DNA of 6,866 nucleotides from the NCBI GenBank assembly GCA_026392265.1, contig JAPLCL010000037.1, positions 1 through 6,866 of the forward strand, read 5' to 3'. The DNA is from Actinomycetota bacterium. GTDB lineage: Bacteria; Actinomycetota; Thermoleophilia; UBA2241. Below are positions 1 through 5,921 of this stretch, piece by piece; position 1 is the first letter of the stretch, and each line of letters starts with the position of its first letter. Below the pieces are notes generated by a model that was not told where the DNA came from, ran no database searches, and saw nothing but the letters and a program-made list of their open reading frames with translations. Both the position numbers and the translations under genes were made by a program.

Positions 1-515
1 CGGAGCGCCTCGCCCGCATCGACTCCCTTACCGTGGTGCTGAACCGCGGCGCCATCGTCAATGAGCTCGAGCGGGAGGCCGAGCGGGTGGCGCGTGAGGG
101 AAGCCCGCTCGGTGTTGGCATGCTCGACATCGACCACTTCAAGCTCGTCAACGATACCTACGGCCATGCCGCCGGTGACGCGGTGCTCTGTGAGATCGTG
201 CACAGCGTCCTCGGCGTCATGCGGCCCTACGACAGTTTCGGCCGCTTCGGCGGTGAGGAGTTCCTCGTGCTCGTCCCGGGCTCCGATGAAGTGGAGCTGC
301 GAGACGTGCTCGAGCGCGTTCGCCGCGCGATCGCGTGTGCGGCGATCGTCGTGGATGGGCATGAGCTCGCCGTCACGGTGAGCCTCGGCGGCGCCGTGCG
401 CGGCCGCGAGTCGGCCGACCGCCTCATCGCTCGCGCCGACGACGCGTTGTACACTGCCAAGGAGCAGGGCCGGGACAGGGTCGTTCTGGCGCTGGCGGCG
501 GAGGAGGAACCATGA
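1..515 (+). CDS. Diguanylate cyclase, C-terminal GGDEF domain (5'-partial)
   Basis: The reading frame is open from base 3, so the gene begins upstream; about 170 residues are visible. They form a whole GGDEF domain, which makes c-di-GMP from two GTP in the cytoplasm. The entry motif reads DSLTVVLNR (family form DxLTGLxNR, so the Gly is Val here). It is followed by LDIDHFKLVND (metal-binding Asp and substrate-binding Asn/Asp, visible residues about 41-51), the signature GGEEF (83-87) and the terminal ADDALYTAKEQGRD block. RPYD (74-77) sits exactly five residues before GGEEF, which is the allosteric product-inhibition I-site (RxxD), so the enzyme should be active and feedback-inhibited. The input domain is outside the window. 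The stop overlaps the next start as ATGA, so the two genes are probably translated together. The family is certain; the signal sensed is unknown. Confidence 0.94.
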   Translation, partial: ERLARIDSLTVVLNRGAIVNELEREAERVAREGSPLGVGMLDIDHFKLVNDTYGHAAGDAVLCEIVHSVLGVMRPYDSFGRFGGEEFLVLVPGSDEVELRDVLERVRRAIACAAIVVDGHELAVTVSLGGAVRGRESADRLIARADDALYTAKEQGRDRVVLALAAEEEP

Positions 516-943
516 GACTTCGATGCGGGGTCGTCCGCGGCGCTGCTGTCGTCGCACTCGCGGCGCTGGCCTTGTGCGCCGGCGTCGTCGCCCTCGCGGG
601 CGACCGGCCGGCCCGTGCCGCGCAGACACGCGCCGGCGCGCCCAGTCTCAGCGCCGGCGTCTCGACGCACGCCCCGTGCGGCAACCCCATGTGGCTGAGG
701 GCGCGTCTAAAGGACGGCAGCGGGCAGGGCGTGAAGGGCGTCAAGGTCACGTTCTCGTTCAAGCTCAAATCCGGCGCCGTGCACCGGCAAGCGACGACCG
801 ACGCGCAGGGGGCGGCGCGGGTCCAGATCACGCCGACCCCCGACATGTCTCCCGACGGCGTGAAGGTCATCGTGAAGGCCAAGGCCGTCTACCGCGGCGT
901 CACTTTGGCCGCGGCCACGTGGTTCACGCCGAAGTACACCTGA
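512..943 (+). CDS. Small secreted protein with one Ig-like (Big-1-like) domain
   Basis: A protein of 143 residues. The N-terminus is a Sec-type signal peptide: MRLR, a hydrophobic stretch at about residues 7-30, then a probable signal peptidase I site around ARAA (34-37). The remainder is a single beta-rich module, residues about 58-140. It has the pattern of bacterial Ig-like domain 1: LRARLKDGSGQGVKGVKVTF, then a TTDAQGAARVQI strand and a GVKVIVKAKAVYRGV strand. Such domains are structural or adhesive and have no catalytic residues. The ATG is preceded by a strong GGAGGAGGAA ribosome site inside the upstream GGDEF gene, and the overlap is ATGA. No cell-wall anchor or lipobox is seen (ALALC has Leu before Cys), so it is either released or held by a partner. 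The Big-1 assignment comes from pattern recognition and is moderately sure; a generic carboxypeptidase-regulatory-like beta sandwich is the alternative. Confidence 0.8.
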   Translation: MRLRCGVVRGAAVVALAALALCAGVVALAGDRPARAAQTRAGAPSLSAGVSTHAPCGNPMWLRARLKDGSGQGVKGVKVTFSFKLKSGAVHRQATTDAQGAARVQITPTPDMSPDGVKVIVKAKAVYRGVTLAAATWFTPKYT

Positions 944-951
944 GCCCCTTG

Positions 952-974
952 AAGCCCGGCCGTGTGCCGGGCTT
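952..974. terminator. Perfect 9-bp hairpin between convergent genes
   Basis: AAGCCCGGC, loop CGTGT, GCCGGGCTT form a perfect 9-bp stem with a 5-nt loop. It lies 8 nt after the stop of the Ig-like gene and 42 nt from the stop of the convergent Grx-reductase gene. There is no T-tract on either side beyond the TT of the stem itself, so it is either a U-poor terminator of the kind common in GC-rich genomes or a bidirectional 3'-end stabiliser. Confidence 0.6.
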
Positions 975-1016
975 GACGCAGCAGGGGTCACCCTCGGCCT
1001 CGTAGGCGCGCTCGCC

Positions 1017-2207
1017 TCAGAACTGCGCGACGAGGTACTCGAACGCCGCCAGCGCCGCCTTGGCGCCCTCACCGACTGAGATCACGATCTGCTTGTCGTG
1101 CGTGTCGGTGCAGTCGCCGGCGGCGAACACGCCGCGCACGCCGGTGCGGCAGTGGCTGTCGACGACGATCTCGCCGCGTTCGTTGGTGTCCACGAGGTCG
1201 AGGGCGAAGGCGGTGTTGGGGAAGAGGCCGATCTCCACGAAGACGCCCTGCACGGCGAGCTTCGCGGTGCTCCCCGCCTCGCGGTCGAGCACCGTGAGGG
1301 CCTCGACCGCGTCTGCGCCAAGGATCTCCACGGGCTCGTGGTGGGGGAGCACCTCCACGCCTGATGCCGTGGCGATCTTGTCCTCCAGGACCTGGTCTCC
1401 GGCGAGCCCGCTGCGCGCCACAAGGTGCACCTTTCGTGCGATGCCGTCCATCTCGAGGGCCGCCTCGAGGGCCGAGTTGCCGCCGCCCACGACGGCGATG
1501 TCGAGGCCCTTGAACAGCGGCCCGTCGCAGGTGGAGCAGTAGACAACGCCGCGTCCGGTGAGCTCCTTCTCGCCGGGGATGCGCAGATGACGCTTCTGCA
1601 CGCCGCTGGCGACGATCACGGTGCGCGCCGCCACCTCGCGCCGCGACTCGAGCTCCAGGACCTTGCTGCGCCCGTCGACGCGCACGCCCACCACCTGCTC
1701 GCCGATGAGCTGCTCGACGCCGTACTGCGAGGCTTGAGCAAAGAACTTCTGTACCAGGTCGGGGCCCGTGATGAGCTCGTAGCCGGGGTAGTTGGCGACG
1801 TCTCGCGTGGTGCCGAGCTGCCCGCCGATGTCCATGGCGACGATGATCGTGCTGAGGTTCTTACGCGCCGCGTACATGGCGGCGGCGAGGCCGGCGGGCC
1901 CGCCGCCCACGATCGCCACGTCGTAGAGCGTCTTGAGCTCGACCGGCTCCCGGCCGAGCCGCCGGTCGAGCTCGCCGGTGGCGTTGAGCAGCGCGAGGTC
2001 GTCGTAGCCGCCTACGAGCTCGCCACCGAGGAAGATCTCGGGCACGCTGCGGCGGCCGGAGCGCTCGACCATCTCCTGCTGCAGGCGCTCGTCGAACGTC
2101 ACGTCCAGCTCGCGCCACTCGAGGCCCTTGGCGCGCAGGAGCGCCTTCGCCTTGGCGCAGTACGGGCACCACTGCTTGGAGTAGATCAGGATATCGGCGC
2201 CTGGCAT
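1017..2207 (-). CDS. Glutaredoxin domain fused to AhpF/thioredoxin-reductase-type flavoprotein
   Basis: A protein of 396 residues with two parts. Residues 4-83 are a glutaredoxin domain: IYSKQWCPYC with redox Cys14 and Cys17, then SVPEIFLGGELVGGYDDL (54-71), the cis-Pro and GG glutathione-fold signature. Residues 94-396 are an FAD/NAD(P) disulfide reductase: VGGGPAGLAAA (FAD, 100-110), redox CSTC (224-227) followed by DGPLFKG, a second dinucleotide fold GGGNSALEAA (241-250), and GVFAAGD (359-365). The DGPLFKG, QIVISVGEGAKAAL and IGLFPNT blocks look more like the AhpF reductase core than classical TrxB. The HRRxxxR NADPH motif of TrxB is not evident, so NADH use is possible. Electrons would run from NAD(P)H to FAD, to CSTC, to the fused CPYC, to a client protein. 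It lies 13 nt after the TIR-like gene on the same strand. No good ribosome site is seen, which suggests translational coupling. The start fits because the Grx fold begins at once. Confidence 0.93.
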   Translation of the reverse strand: MPGADILIYSKQWCPYCAKAKALLRAKGLEWRELDVTFDERLQQEMVERSGRRSVPEIFLGGELVGGYDDLALLNATGELDRRLGREPVELKTLYDVAIVGGGPAGLAAAMYAARKNLSTIIVAMDIGGQLGTTRDVANYPGYELITGPDLVQKFFAQASQYGVEQLIGEQVVGVRVDGRSKVLELESRREVAARTVIVASGVQKRHLRIPGEKELTGRGVVYCSTCDGPLFKGLDIAVVGGGNSALEAALEMDGIARKVHLVARSGLAGDQVLEDKIATASGVEVLPHHEPVEILGADAVEALTVLDREAGSTAKLAVQGVFVEIGLFPNTAFALDLVDTNERGEIVVDSHCRTGVRGVFAAGDCTDTHDKQIVISVGEGAKAALAAFEYLVAQF

Positions 2208-2220
2208 CGGGCTCAGGCCG

Positions 2221-2832
2221 CTAGCGCAGCGGGTGCTTCATCAGTCGCAGAGTGCTGGCGAGACCCTCGGCCGTCAGTGGTTCGGTGCGCTGCAGTACGG
2301 GGCGGCGGGCCAGCCGCTGGGCGATGGCTTCGCCACGCAGCGGCACGATCTCCGCCCCGATCGACGCCAGCAGGTCGGCGACGCCGCCCGAGGCTGCGCC
2401 GGCGAACGGCGCGCCGATCAAGGGGTGGCGGAGCTGCTTCGAAGCCGCCAGTGTCCAGCGCACCCAGTCATCCTCGAGGGTCTCGGCGCCGAACAGGCAG
2501 ACGGTCGCGGCGCAGCGCTTGAGACGCAGAGCGAGGCTCGCGCGTATGAGCGCGGACCTCTGTGCCGCGAACGGCTCGCTGGGCACGGCGTAGTCGAGGA
2601 CGATGCCGCCGCCGGCGCCGCGCAGCTGCGCGGCCACGGGTCGTGCCAGTGCCAAGTCGACACCGGCGAAGGTGAGGAAGAGCCTCGGTCTGGCCTGAAT
2701 GGACTCGCGCACGCGCAACTCCCGGACGCCCGGCTGAACAAGGTGCATCGGCATCTTCGCGCCGGAACTTGAGGCTCCTGCTTTGCTCAGCGGCTCAGGG
2801 TCACGCCGCAGTGGCCGCGCACCGGCCGGCAT
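2221..2832 (-). CDS. TIR-like (DUF1863/ThsB-type) domain protein lacking the catalytic Glu
   Basis: The longest frame gives 203 residues. Residues about 48-145 follow the TIR-like plan: beta-A RPRLFLTFAGVDLALA (48-63), the LDYAVPSEPF loop (79-88), a strand ATVCLFGAETLEDDWVRW (109-126), a helix AASKQLRHP and strand LIGAPF (138-143). In TIR NADases such as SARM1 this region reads DWVHKEI, with the catalytic Glu four residues after Trp. Here it is WVRWT, so Thr127 takes that place and ordinary NADase activity is doubtful. The tail (about 145-203) is Ala/Leu/Arg-rich and unassigned. The start is uncertain. ATG 2832 gives an Ala/Ser/Pro/Arg-rich extension with no ribosome site; ATG 2754 or 2748 (Met27, Met29) is at least as likely. 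The gene is divergent from the ABM-like gene and is followed closely by the Grx-reductase. The fold call rests on motif memory and is moderately sure; function is unknown. Confidence 0.68.
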   Translation of the reverse strand: MPAGARPLRRDPEPLSKAGASSSGAKMPMHLVQPGVRELRVRESIQARPRLFLTFAGVDLALARPVAAQLRGAGGGIVLDYAVPSEPFAAQRSALIRASLALRLKRCAATVCLFGAETLEDDWVRWTLAASKQLRHPLIGAPFAGAASGGVADLLASIGAEIVPLRGEAIAQRLARRPVLQRTEPLTAEGLASTLRLMKHPLR

Positions 2833-2915
2833 GAACGCCGCAGCCCGCTTGGGCAGCCGTTGCCAGGGAACACTCTCAAGTAGTGCACGGCAGGGCGCGA
2901 AGAAGGAAGGCGACG

Positions 2916-3284
2916 ATGCCCCAGACCTACAGCTATGGAGTCTGGATCGTGAAGCCCGGACGGGAAGAGGACTTTGTCGCCGGCTGGCGAGAGCTGGCCG
3001 AATGGACGGCCGCCAACGCGCCCGGCGCGGGCATCGCCCGGCTGCTGCAGGACGAGCAGCAGCCCAGCCGCTTCATCAGCATCGGACCTTGGGACGACAA
3101 GCGCGCGATCGCTGCCTCGCGCTCGCAGCTCGGCTTCCAGGAGCGCGTCGGCAAGCTGCGCGAGATGCTCGAAACGTACACCCCGGCGAATCTGGGGCTG
3201 CGCGCCGAGGTTGCGGCCACACCGCTCTTGGCGAAGCGGTCCGCCTGGGTGGACCACGTCGAGGAGCGCTACGGCAGCTCCTGA
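2916..3284 (+). CDS. Antibiotic-biosynthesis-monooxygenase (ABM)-like small protein
   Basis: A protein of 122 residues. It shows the dimeric alpha/beta-barrel pattern of the ABM superfamily: strand TYSYGVWIVKPGREEDFVAGW (4-24, the usual 'xPGxExxFxxxW' opening), then ARLLQDEQQPSRFISIGPW (41-59), then the helix AIAASRSQLGFQERVGKLR (64-82) and a closing strand LGLRAEV. The family holds cofactor-free quinol monooxygenases, haem-degrading enzymes and many uncharacterised proteins, so a substrate cannot be named. ATG 2916 was chosen because AAGGAAGG (2903-2910) lies 5 nt upstream and the conserved strand starts directly after it. An in-frame GTG at 2883 would add 11 basic residues and has no ribosome site. 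It stands between a divergent gene and a two-component system 166 nt downstream, and may be its own transcription unit. A redox or quinol role would suit the neighbourhood, but that is inference. Confidence 0.82.
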   Translation: MPQTYSYGVWIVKPGREEDFVAGWRELAEWTAANAPGAGIARLLQDEQQPSRFISIGPWDDKRAIAASRSQLGFQERVGKLREMLETYTPANLGLRAEVAATPLLAKRSAWVDHVEERYGSS

Positions 3285-3402
3285 GCGGCGCAGGGGGAGC
3301 CGTACCCCGCCGCTCGCTTTGCCGTCTGCGTCCTGTGCGCGGCGGCCGGCACCACGGTGTGCGCTTGCCGGAGGAGCGCATGACTCCCTCAGCGGGAAAG
3401 GG

Positions 3403-3431
3403 GGAAGGCTAGCTGCGGACAATGGAAGGCT
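3403..3431 (+). promoter_or_regulatory. Direct repeat upstream of the response regulator (possible operator)
   Basis: GGAAGGCT occurs at 3403-3410 and again at 3424-3431, 21 bp start to start (about two helical turns). It ends 19 bp before the regulator's ATG, next to the GAGGAGG ribosome site. OmpR/PhoB-type regulators bind direct repeats on one DNA face, so this could be an autoregulatory site. Chance repetition in purine-rich ribosome-site sequence is a real alternative. Confidence 0.3.
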
Positions 3432-3450
3432 GAGGAGGCCCGGCTCGCAC

Positions 3451-4167
3451 ATGCGTATCCTCATCGTGGAAGACGCCGTCAAGCTTGCCCAGTCGCTGAA
3501 GAAGGGCCTCGAGGCCGAAGGCTACGCCGTGGACGTGTTGCATGACGGCGAGGCCGCGCGCAAGCGCCTGGCGGCGGCGCGCGACGACGCCGAAGGCTCG
3601 CGCTACGACCTCTTGCTCCTCGACGTGATGCTGCCGGGCGTGGACGGCTTCACTCTGTGCCGCGGGCTGCGGGCAAGGGGGCTGGCACTCCCCGTGCTCA
3701 TGCTGACGGCCCGCGACACCACCGCGGACAAGGTGACCGGCCTGGACGGCGGCGCCGACGACTACCTGGTGAAGCCGTTCGATTTCGACGAGCTTCTGGC
3801 GCGCATCCGCACCCTGCTGCGCCGGCCGCCGGCGACGCTGCCGTCGACCCTCGTGGTCGGCGATCTCAGCTTGGATCCGGCGCAACGCCGTGTGGTGTGT
3901 GGCGGCAAGGAGGTGGCGCTCAGCGCCAAGGAGTTCGGCCTGCTCGAGCTGTTCATGCGCCACCCCGGGCAGGTGCTCACGCGCGACCGGATCCTCGATC
4001 ACGCCTGGGACGAGGACTACGACGCCTTCTCCAACATCGTGGACGTGTACGTGGGTCGCCTGCGCCGCAAGCTCGACCGGCGCGGCGTGCCCAGCCACAT
4101 CGACACGCTGCGCGGCGCCGGCTACGTGCTCCGCACAGCGGAAGGGGAGCCGGCGGGCGGTGGCTGA
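3451..4167 (+). CDS. OmpR/PhoB-family response regulator
   Basis: A cytoplasmic DNA-binding regulator of 238 residues. The receiver domain (1-122) has the acidic pair Glu7-Asp8, the phosphorylation site Asp58 (LLLLDVMLPGVDG), switch Thr86 (MLTAR) and Lys108 (LVKPF). A linker at about 123-133 leads to a winged-helix domain (about 134-230) with the usual LSAKEFGLLELFMRHPGQVL, FSNIVDVYVGRLRRKLD and IDTLRGAGYVL blocks. The phospho-Asp lies a few residues later than usual because of an insertion before it (AAARDDAEGSRYD). ATG 3451 puts MRILIVED at the N-terminus as in the family; GAGGAGG at 3432-3438 is the ribosome site, with a longish 12-nt spacer. The open frame upstream has no homology and is not coding. 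The stop overlaps the kinase start by 8 bp. All phosphotransfer residues are present, so it should be functional. Targets are unknown; the convergent flavoprotein operon is a candidate. Confidence 0.96.
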   Translation: MRILIVEDAVKLAQSLKKGLEAEGYAVDVLHDGEAARKRLAAARDDAEGSRYDLLLLDVMLPGVDGFTLCRGLRARGLALPVLMLTARDTTADKVTGLDGGADDYLVKPFDFDELLARIRTLLRRPPATLPSTLVVGDLSLDPAQRRVVCGGKEVALSAKEFGLLELFMRHPGQVLTRDRILDHAWDEDYDAFSNIVDVYVGRLRRKLDRRGVPSHIDTLRGAGYVLRTAEGEPAGGG

Positions 4168-5149
4168 TCCGGCCGGCCCAGACGTCTTCTCGCGCGCCCG
4201 CTTTCGTCTGGCGCTGCTGTTCGCCGGGATCGTCATCATCCTGGTGGTGGCCTCGAGCGTCATCACCTACCTCAACGTGCGCAGCGATCTGCAGACGGCG
4301 GCGCGCGGCGCGTTCACTTCCGGCGAGACGGAGCAGGAGTTCGTGACGCGGTCGCTGGGCACGTTTCGCTGGCGTCTGCTCGCCGTGGACGGTGTCGTCA
4401 TCCTGGTGGTAGGCATCGGTGGCCTGCTCTACGCGCGCAGCACACTGCGGCCCATCCGCGACAACGTGGCCGCTCAGAAGCGCTTCATCGCCGACGCCTC
4501 GCACGAGCTGCGCACGCCGCTCACCATCATGAAGACCGATTTCCAGGTGGCGCTCCGTGACCCACTGTTGGCCGAGGAGGCCGGGCCGGTGCTGCGCAGC
4601 GGGCTCGAGGAGGTCGACCGTATGACCGGCATGGTGGAGGACCTGCTCACACTGTCGCGCATCGACGCCCACCAGGAACAGCTCGCGGACGAGCGCTTCG
4701 ACCTGGCCGCTCTCGCTCGCGAGACGGCGCAGAAGCTGGCGGGCGTGGCCGCCGCCCGTGGCGTGACGATACGCGCAGGCGGCGCCGACACGGCGCCGGC
4801 CGCCGGCGACGAGCGGCACACGCAGCGCGCCTTGGCCAACGTCGTGAAGAACGCGCTCGAGCACTCGCTGCCGGGCGGCGCGGTGGAGGTGCAGGCAGTC
4901 GCGGCGGTCGGCACGTCGTCGGTGACCGTGACCGATCACGGCGAGGGCATCGCGCCCGGCGCCCTGGAACACATCTTCGACCGCTTCTACCGCGCCGACC
5001 CCGCGCGCTCGCAAGAGCATGGGGGGTCGGGTCTGGGCCTGGCCATTGCGCGCTGGGCGCTGCGGCGCATGGGCGGCGACCTCGTGGCCGACTCCACGGT
5101 GGGCAGTGGGACGAGCATGACCCTCACGCTGCCTACGCCGCGGTCTTGA
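4160..5149 (+). CDS. HAMP-less membrane sensor histidine kinase
   Basis: A protein of 329 residues from GTG 4160. AGGGGAG lies 10 nt upstream, inside the regulator gene, and the 8-bp overlap indicates translational coupling. Transmembrane helix 1 spans about residues 17-38 and helix 2 about 74-91, leaving an extracytoplasmic loop of only about 35 residues. Helix 2 runs through a short linker (STLRPIRDNVAAQKRF) straight into the H-box ADASHELRTP with His115; no full HAMP domain fits. The catalytic domain has an N-box (NVVKNALEHS, Asn227 and Asn231), G1 (DHGEGI, 259-264), an F-box (FDRFYR, 273-278) and G2 (GGSGLGLAI, 288-296). It autophosphorylates and should pass phosphate to Asp58 of the neighbouring regulator. 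The small loop argues for sensing within the membrane or via a partner protein. Its last 17 bp overlap the end of the convergent apbE gene. Confidence 0.95.
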   Translation: MADPAGPDVFSRARFRLALLFAGIVIILVVASSVITYLNVRSDLQTAARGAFTSGETEQEFVTRSLGTFRWRLLAVDGVVILVVGIGGLLYARSTLRPIRDNVAAQKRFIADASHELRTPLTIMKTDFQVALRDPLLAEEAGPVLRSGLEEVDRMTGMVEDLLTLSRIDAHQEQLADERFDLAALARETAQKLAGVAAARGVTIRAGGADTAPAAGDERHTQRALANVVKNALEHSLPGGAVEVQAVAAVGTSSVTVTDHGEGIAPGALEHIFDRFYRADPARSQEHGGSGLGLAIARWALRRMGGDLVADSTVGSGTSMTLTLPTPRS

Positions 5150-5921
5150 GGGCGACGGGCAGGCCGCGCGTAGCGCGCACGATCCCGTCGCCCGAGACGG
5201 TGAAGCCGTGGTAGCCGGCCAGACGGCTGATGCGCTCCAGCAGCCTGCCGCCGGAGACGAAGAGGGCCGTAGCGAGGGCGTCAGCGAACGCCAGATCGAG
5301 GCCGACGACGGTCGCCGATAGGAGCCCGTAGGCCGGCGCGCCCGTGTGCGGGTCGATGAGGTGCTCGCCGCGTTCGTAGGTCCCGGAGGTGGCGACAGCG
5401 CCGGGACCGTCCAGCTCCACCATCAGCAGCAGCCGGTCTTCGGCCAGCGGATGGCGGATCCCGATCCGCCAGGGCCGGCCGGCCGCCGGCCGCCCGTAGG
5501 CGGCGATGTCGCCGCCGGCGTTGATCATCGCCGCCGGCACGCCGGCTATCTTGAACTCGTCAAGCGCGCGCTCGGCCGCCCAGCCCTTGACGAGGCCCGT
5601 CGGATCGAGCCCTCCGGGCATGCTCCAAGGGTCAAACCAGCCTTCCGACACTTCCCTCGCCGTGCGACACAGCTCGAGCACCTCGGCGACCTCGGGCGGC
5701 GCGGCGTCCAGCTCGATCTCGCCGCGCCGCAGGCGGCTCACCGGGCTCTGCGGCTTCCAGGTGCTGAAGACCTCGTCCACCCAGCGGAGCTTGGCCTCCG
5801 CCCGCTCCAGGGCGGCTTCGGCGGCCACGTCACGCACCGCCGCGCCGTCAGCCGTCGTTCTCTCCGCCTCTCGGAGGCTGAAGGACACTACCGTTCCCAT
5901 TACTTGTTGCGAGCGCTGCAT
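5133..5921 (-). CDS. apbE: FAD:protein FMN transferase (ApbE), no export signal
   Basis: A protein of 262 residues. ApbE uses FAD and Mg2+ to link FMN through phosphate to a Thr/Ser in proteins such as NqrC, RnfG and FMN-binding-domain carriers. Visible motifs are MGTVVSF (8-14), VKGWAAERALD (111-121), NAGGDIAAYGR (134-144), ATSGTYERG (177-185), HLIDPHTGAP (187-196) and the metal/FAD motif ADALATALFVSGG (213-225). It is shorter than the 300-350 residues of lipoprotein ApbE. ATG 5921 has an excellent ribosome site, AAGGGAGGA ending 5 nt upstream, and lies 74 nt inside the FMN-binding gene. ATG 6017 would add 32 Pro/Arg-rich residues with no homology. Neither start gives a signal peptide or lipobox, unusual for an enzyme whose substrates are normally modified outside the cytoplasm. 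It overlaps the kinase gene tail-to-tail by 17 bp. Family certain; cellular location uncertain. Confidence 0.95.
   Translation of the reverse strand: MQRSQQVMGTVVSFSLREAERTTADGAAVRDVAAEAALERAEAKLRWVDEVFSTWKPQSPVSRLRRGEIELDAAPPEVAEVLELCRTAREVSEGWFDPWSMPGGLDPTGLVKGWAAERALDEFKIAGVPAAMINAGGDIAAYGRPAAGRPWRIGIRHPLAEDRLLLMVELDGPGAVATSGTYERGEHLIDPHTGAPAYGLLSATVVGLDLAFADALATALFVSGGRLLERISRLAGYHGFTVSGDGIVRATRGLPVALKTAA

Noticed and set aside
512..610. Lipoprotein signal in the Ig-like protein
   Set aside because: The only Cys in the hydrophobic stretch is preceded by Leu (ALALC), not the small residue a lipobox needs. A signal peptidase I site fits better.
1425..2522. Long plus-strand open frame (365 codons) across the Grx-reductase and TIR-like genes
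   Set aside because: It is antisense to clear coding sequence, has no domain motif and has a composition (Ala/Arg/Gly/His) typical of GC-rich shadow frames.
2221..2832. Thoeris anti-phage system
   Set aside because: Only a TIR-like protein is present, without its catalytic Glu. There is no SIR2-SLOG (ThsA) gene or other defence effector in the window.
2883..2915. GTG start at 2883 for the ABM-like gene
   Set aside because: It adds a short basic extension that itself overlaps the purine-rich ribosome site serving ATG 2916.
2833..2915. TTGCCA at 2860-2865 as a -35 box in the divergent intergenic region
   Set aside because: No acceptable -10 box is found at 16-18 bp on the plus strand. A divergent promoter is likely here, but its elements cannot be assigned.
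2974..3450. In-frame extension upstream of the response regulator
   Set aside because: It crosses the ABM-like gene in another frame. The regulator's MRILIVED start matches the family N-terminus and has a ribosome site.
5452..5471. Perfect 9-bp inverted repeat with a 2-nt centre inside apbE
   Set aside because: It is explained by codons for the conserved WRIGIRH segment of ApbE. It lies mid-gene, and a 2-nt loop cannot form a normal RNA hairpin.
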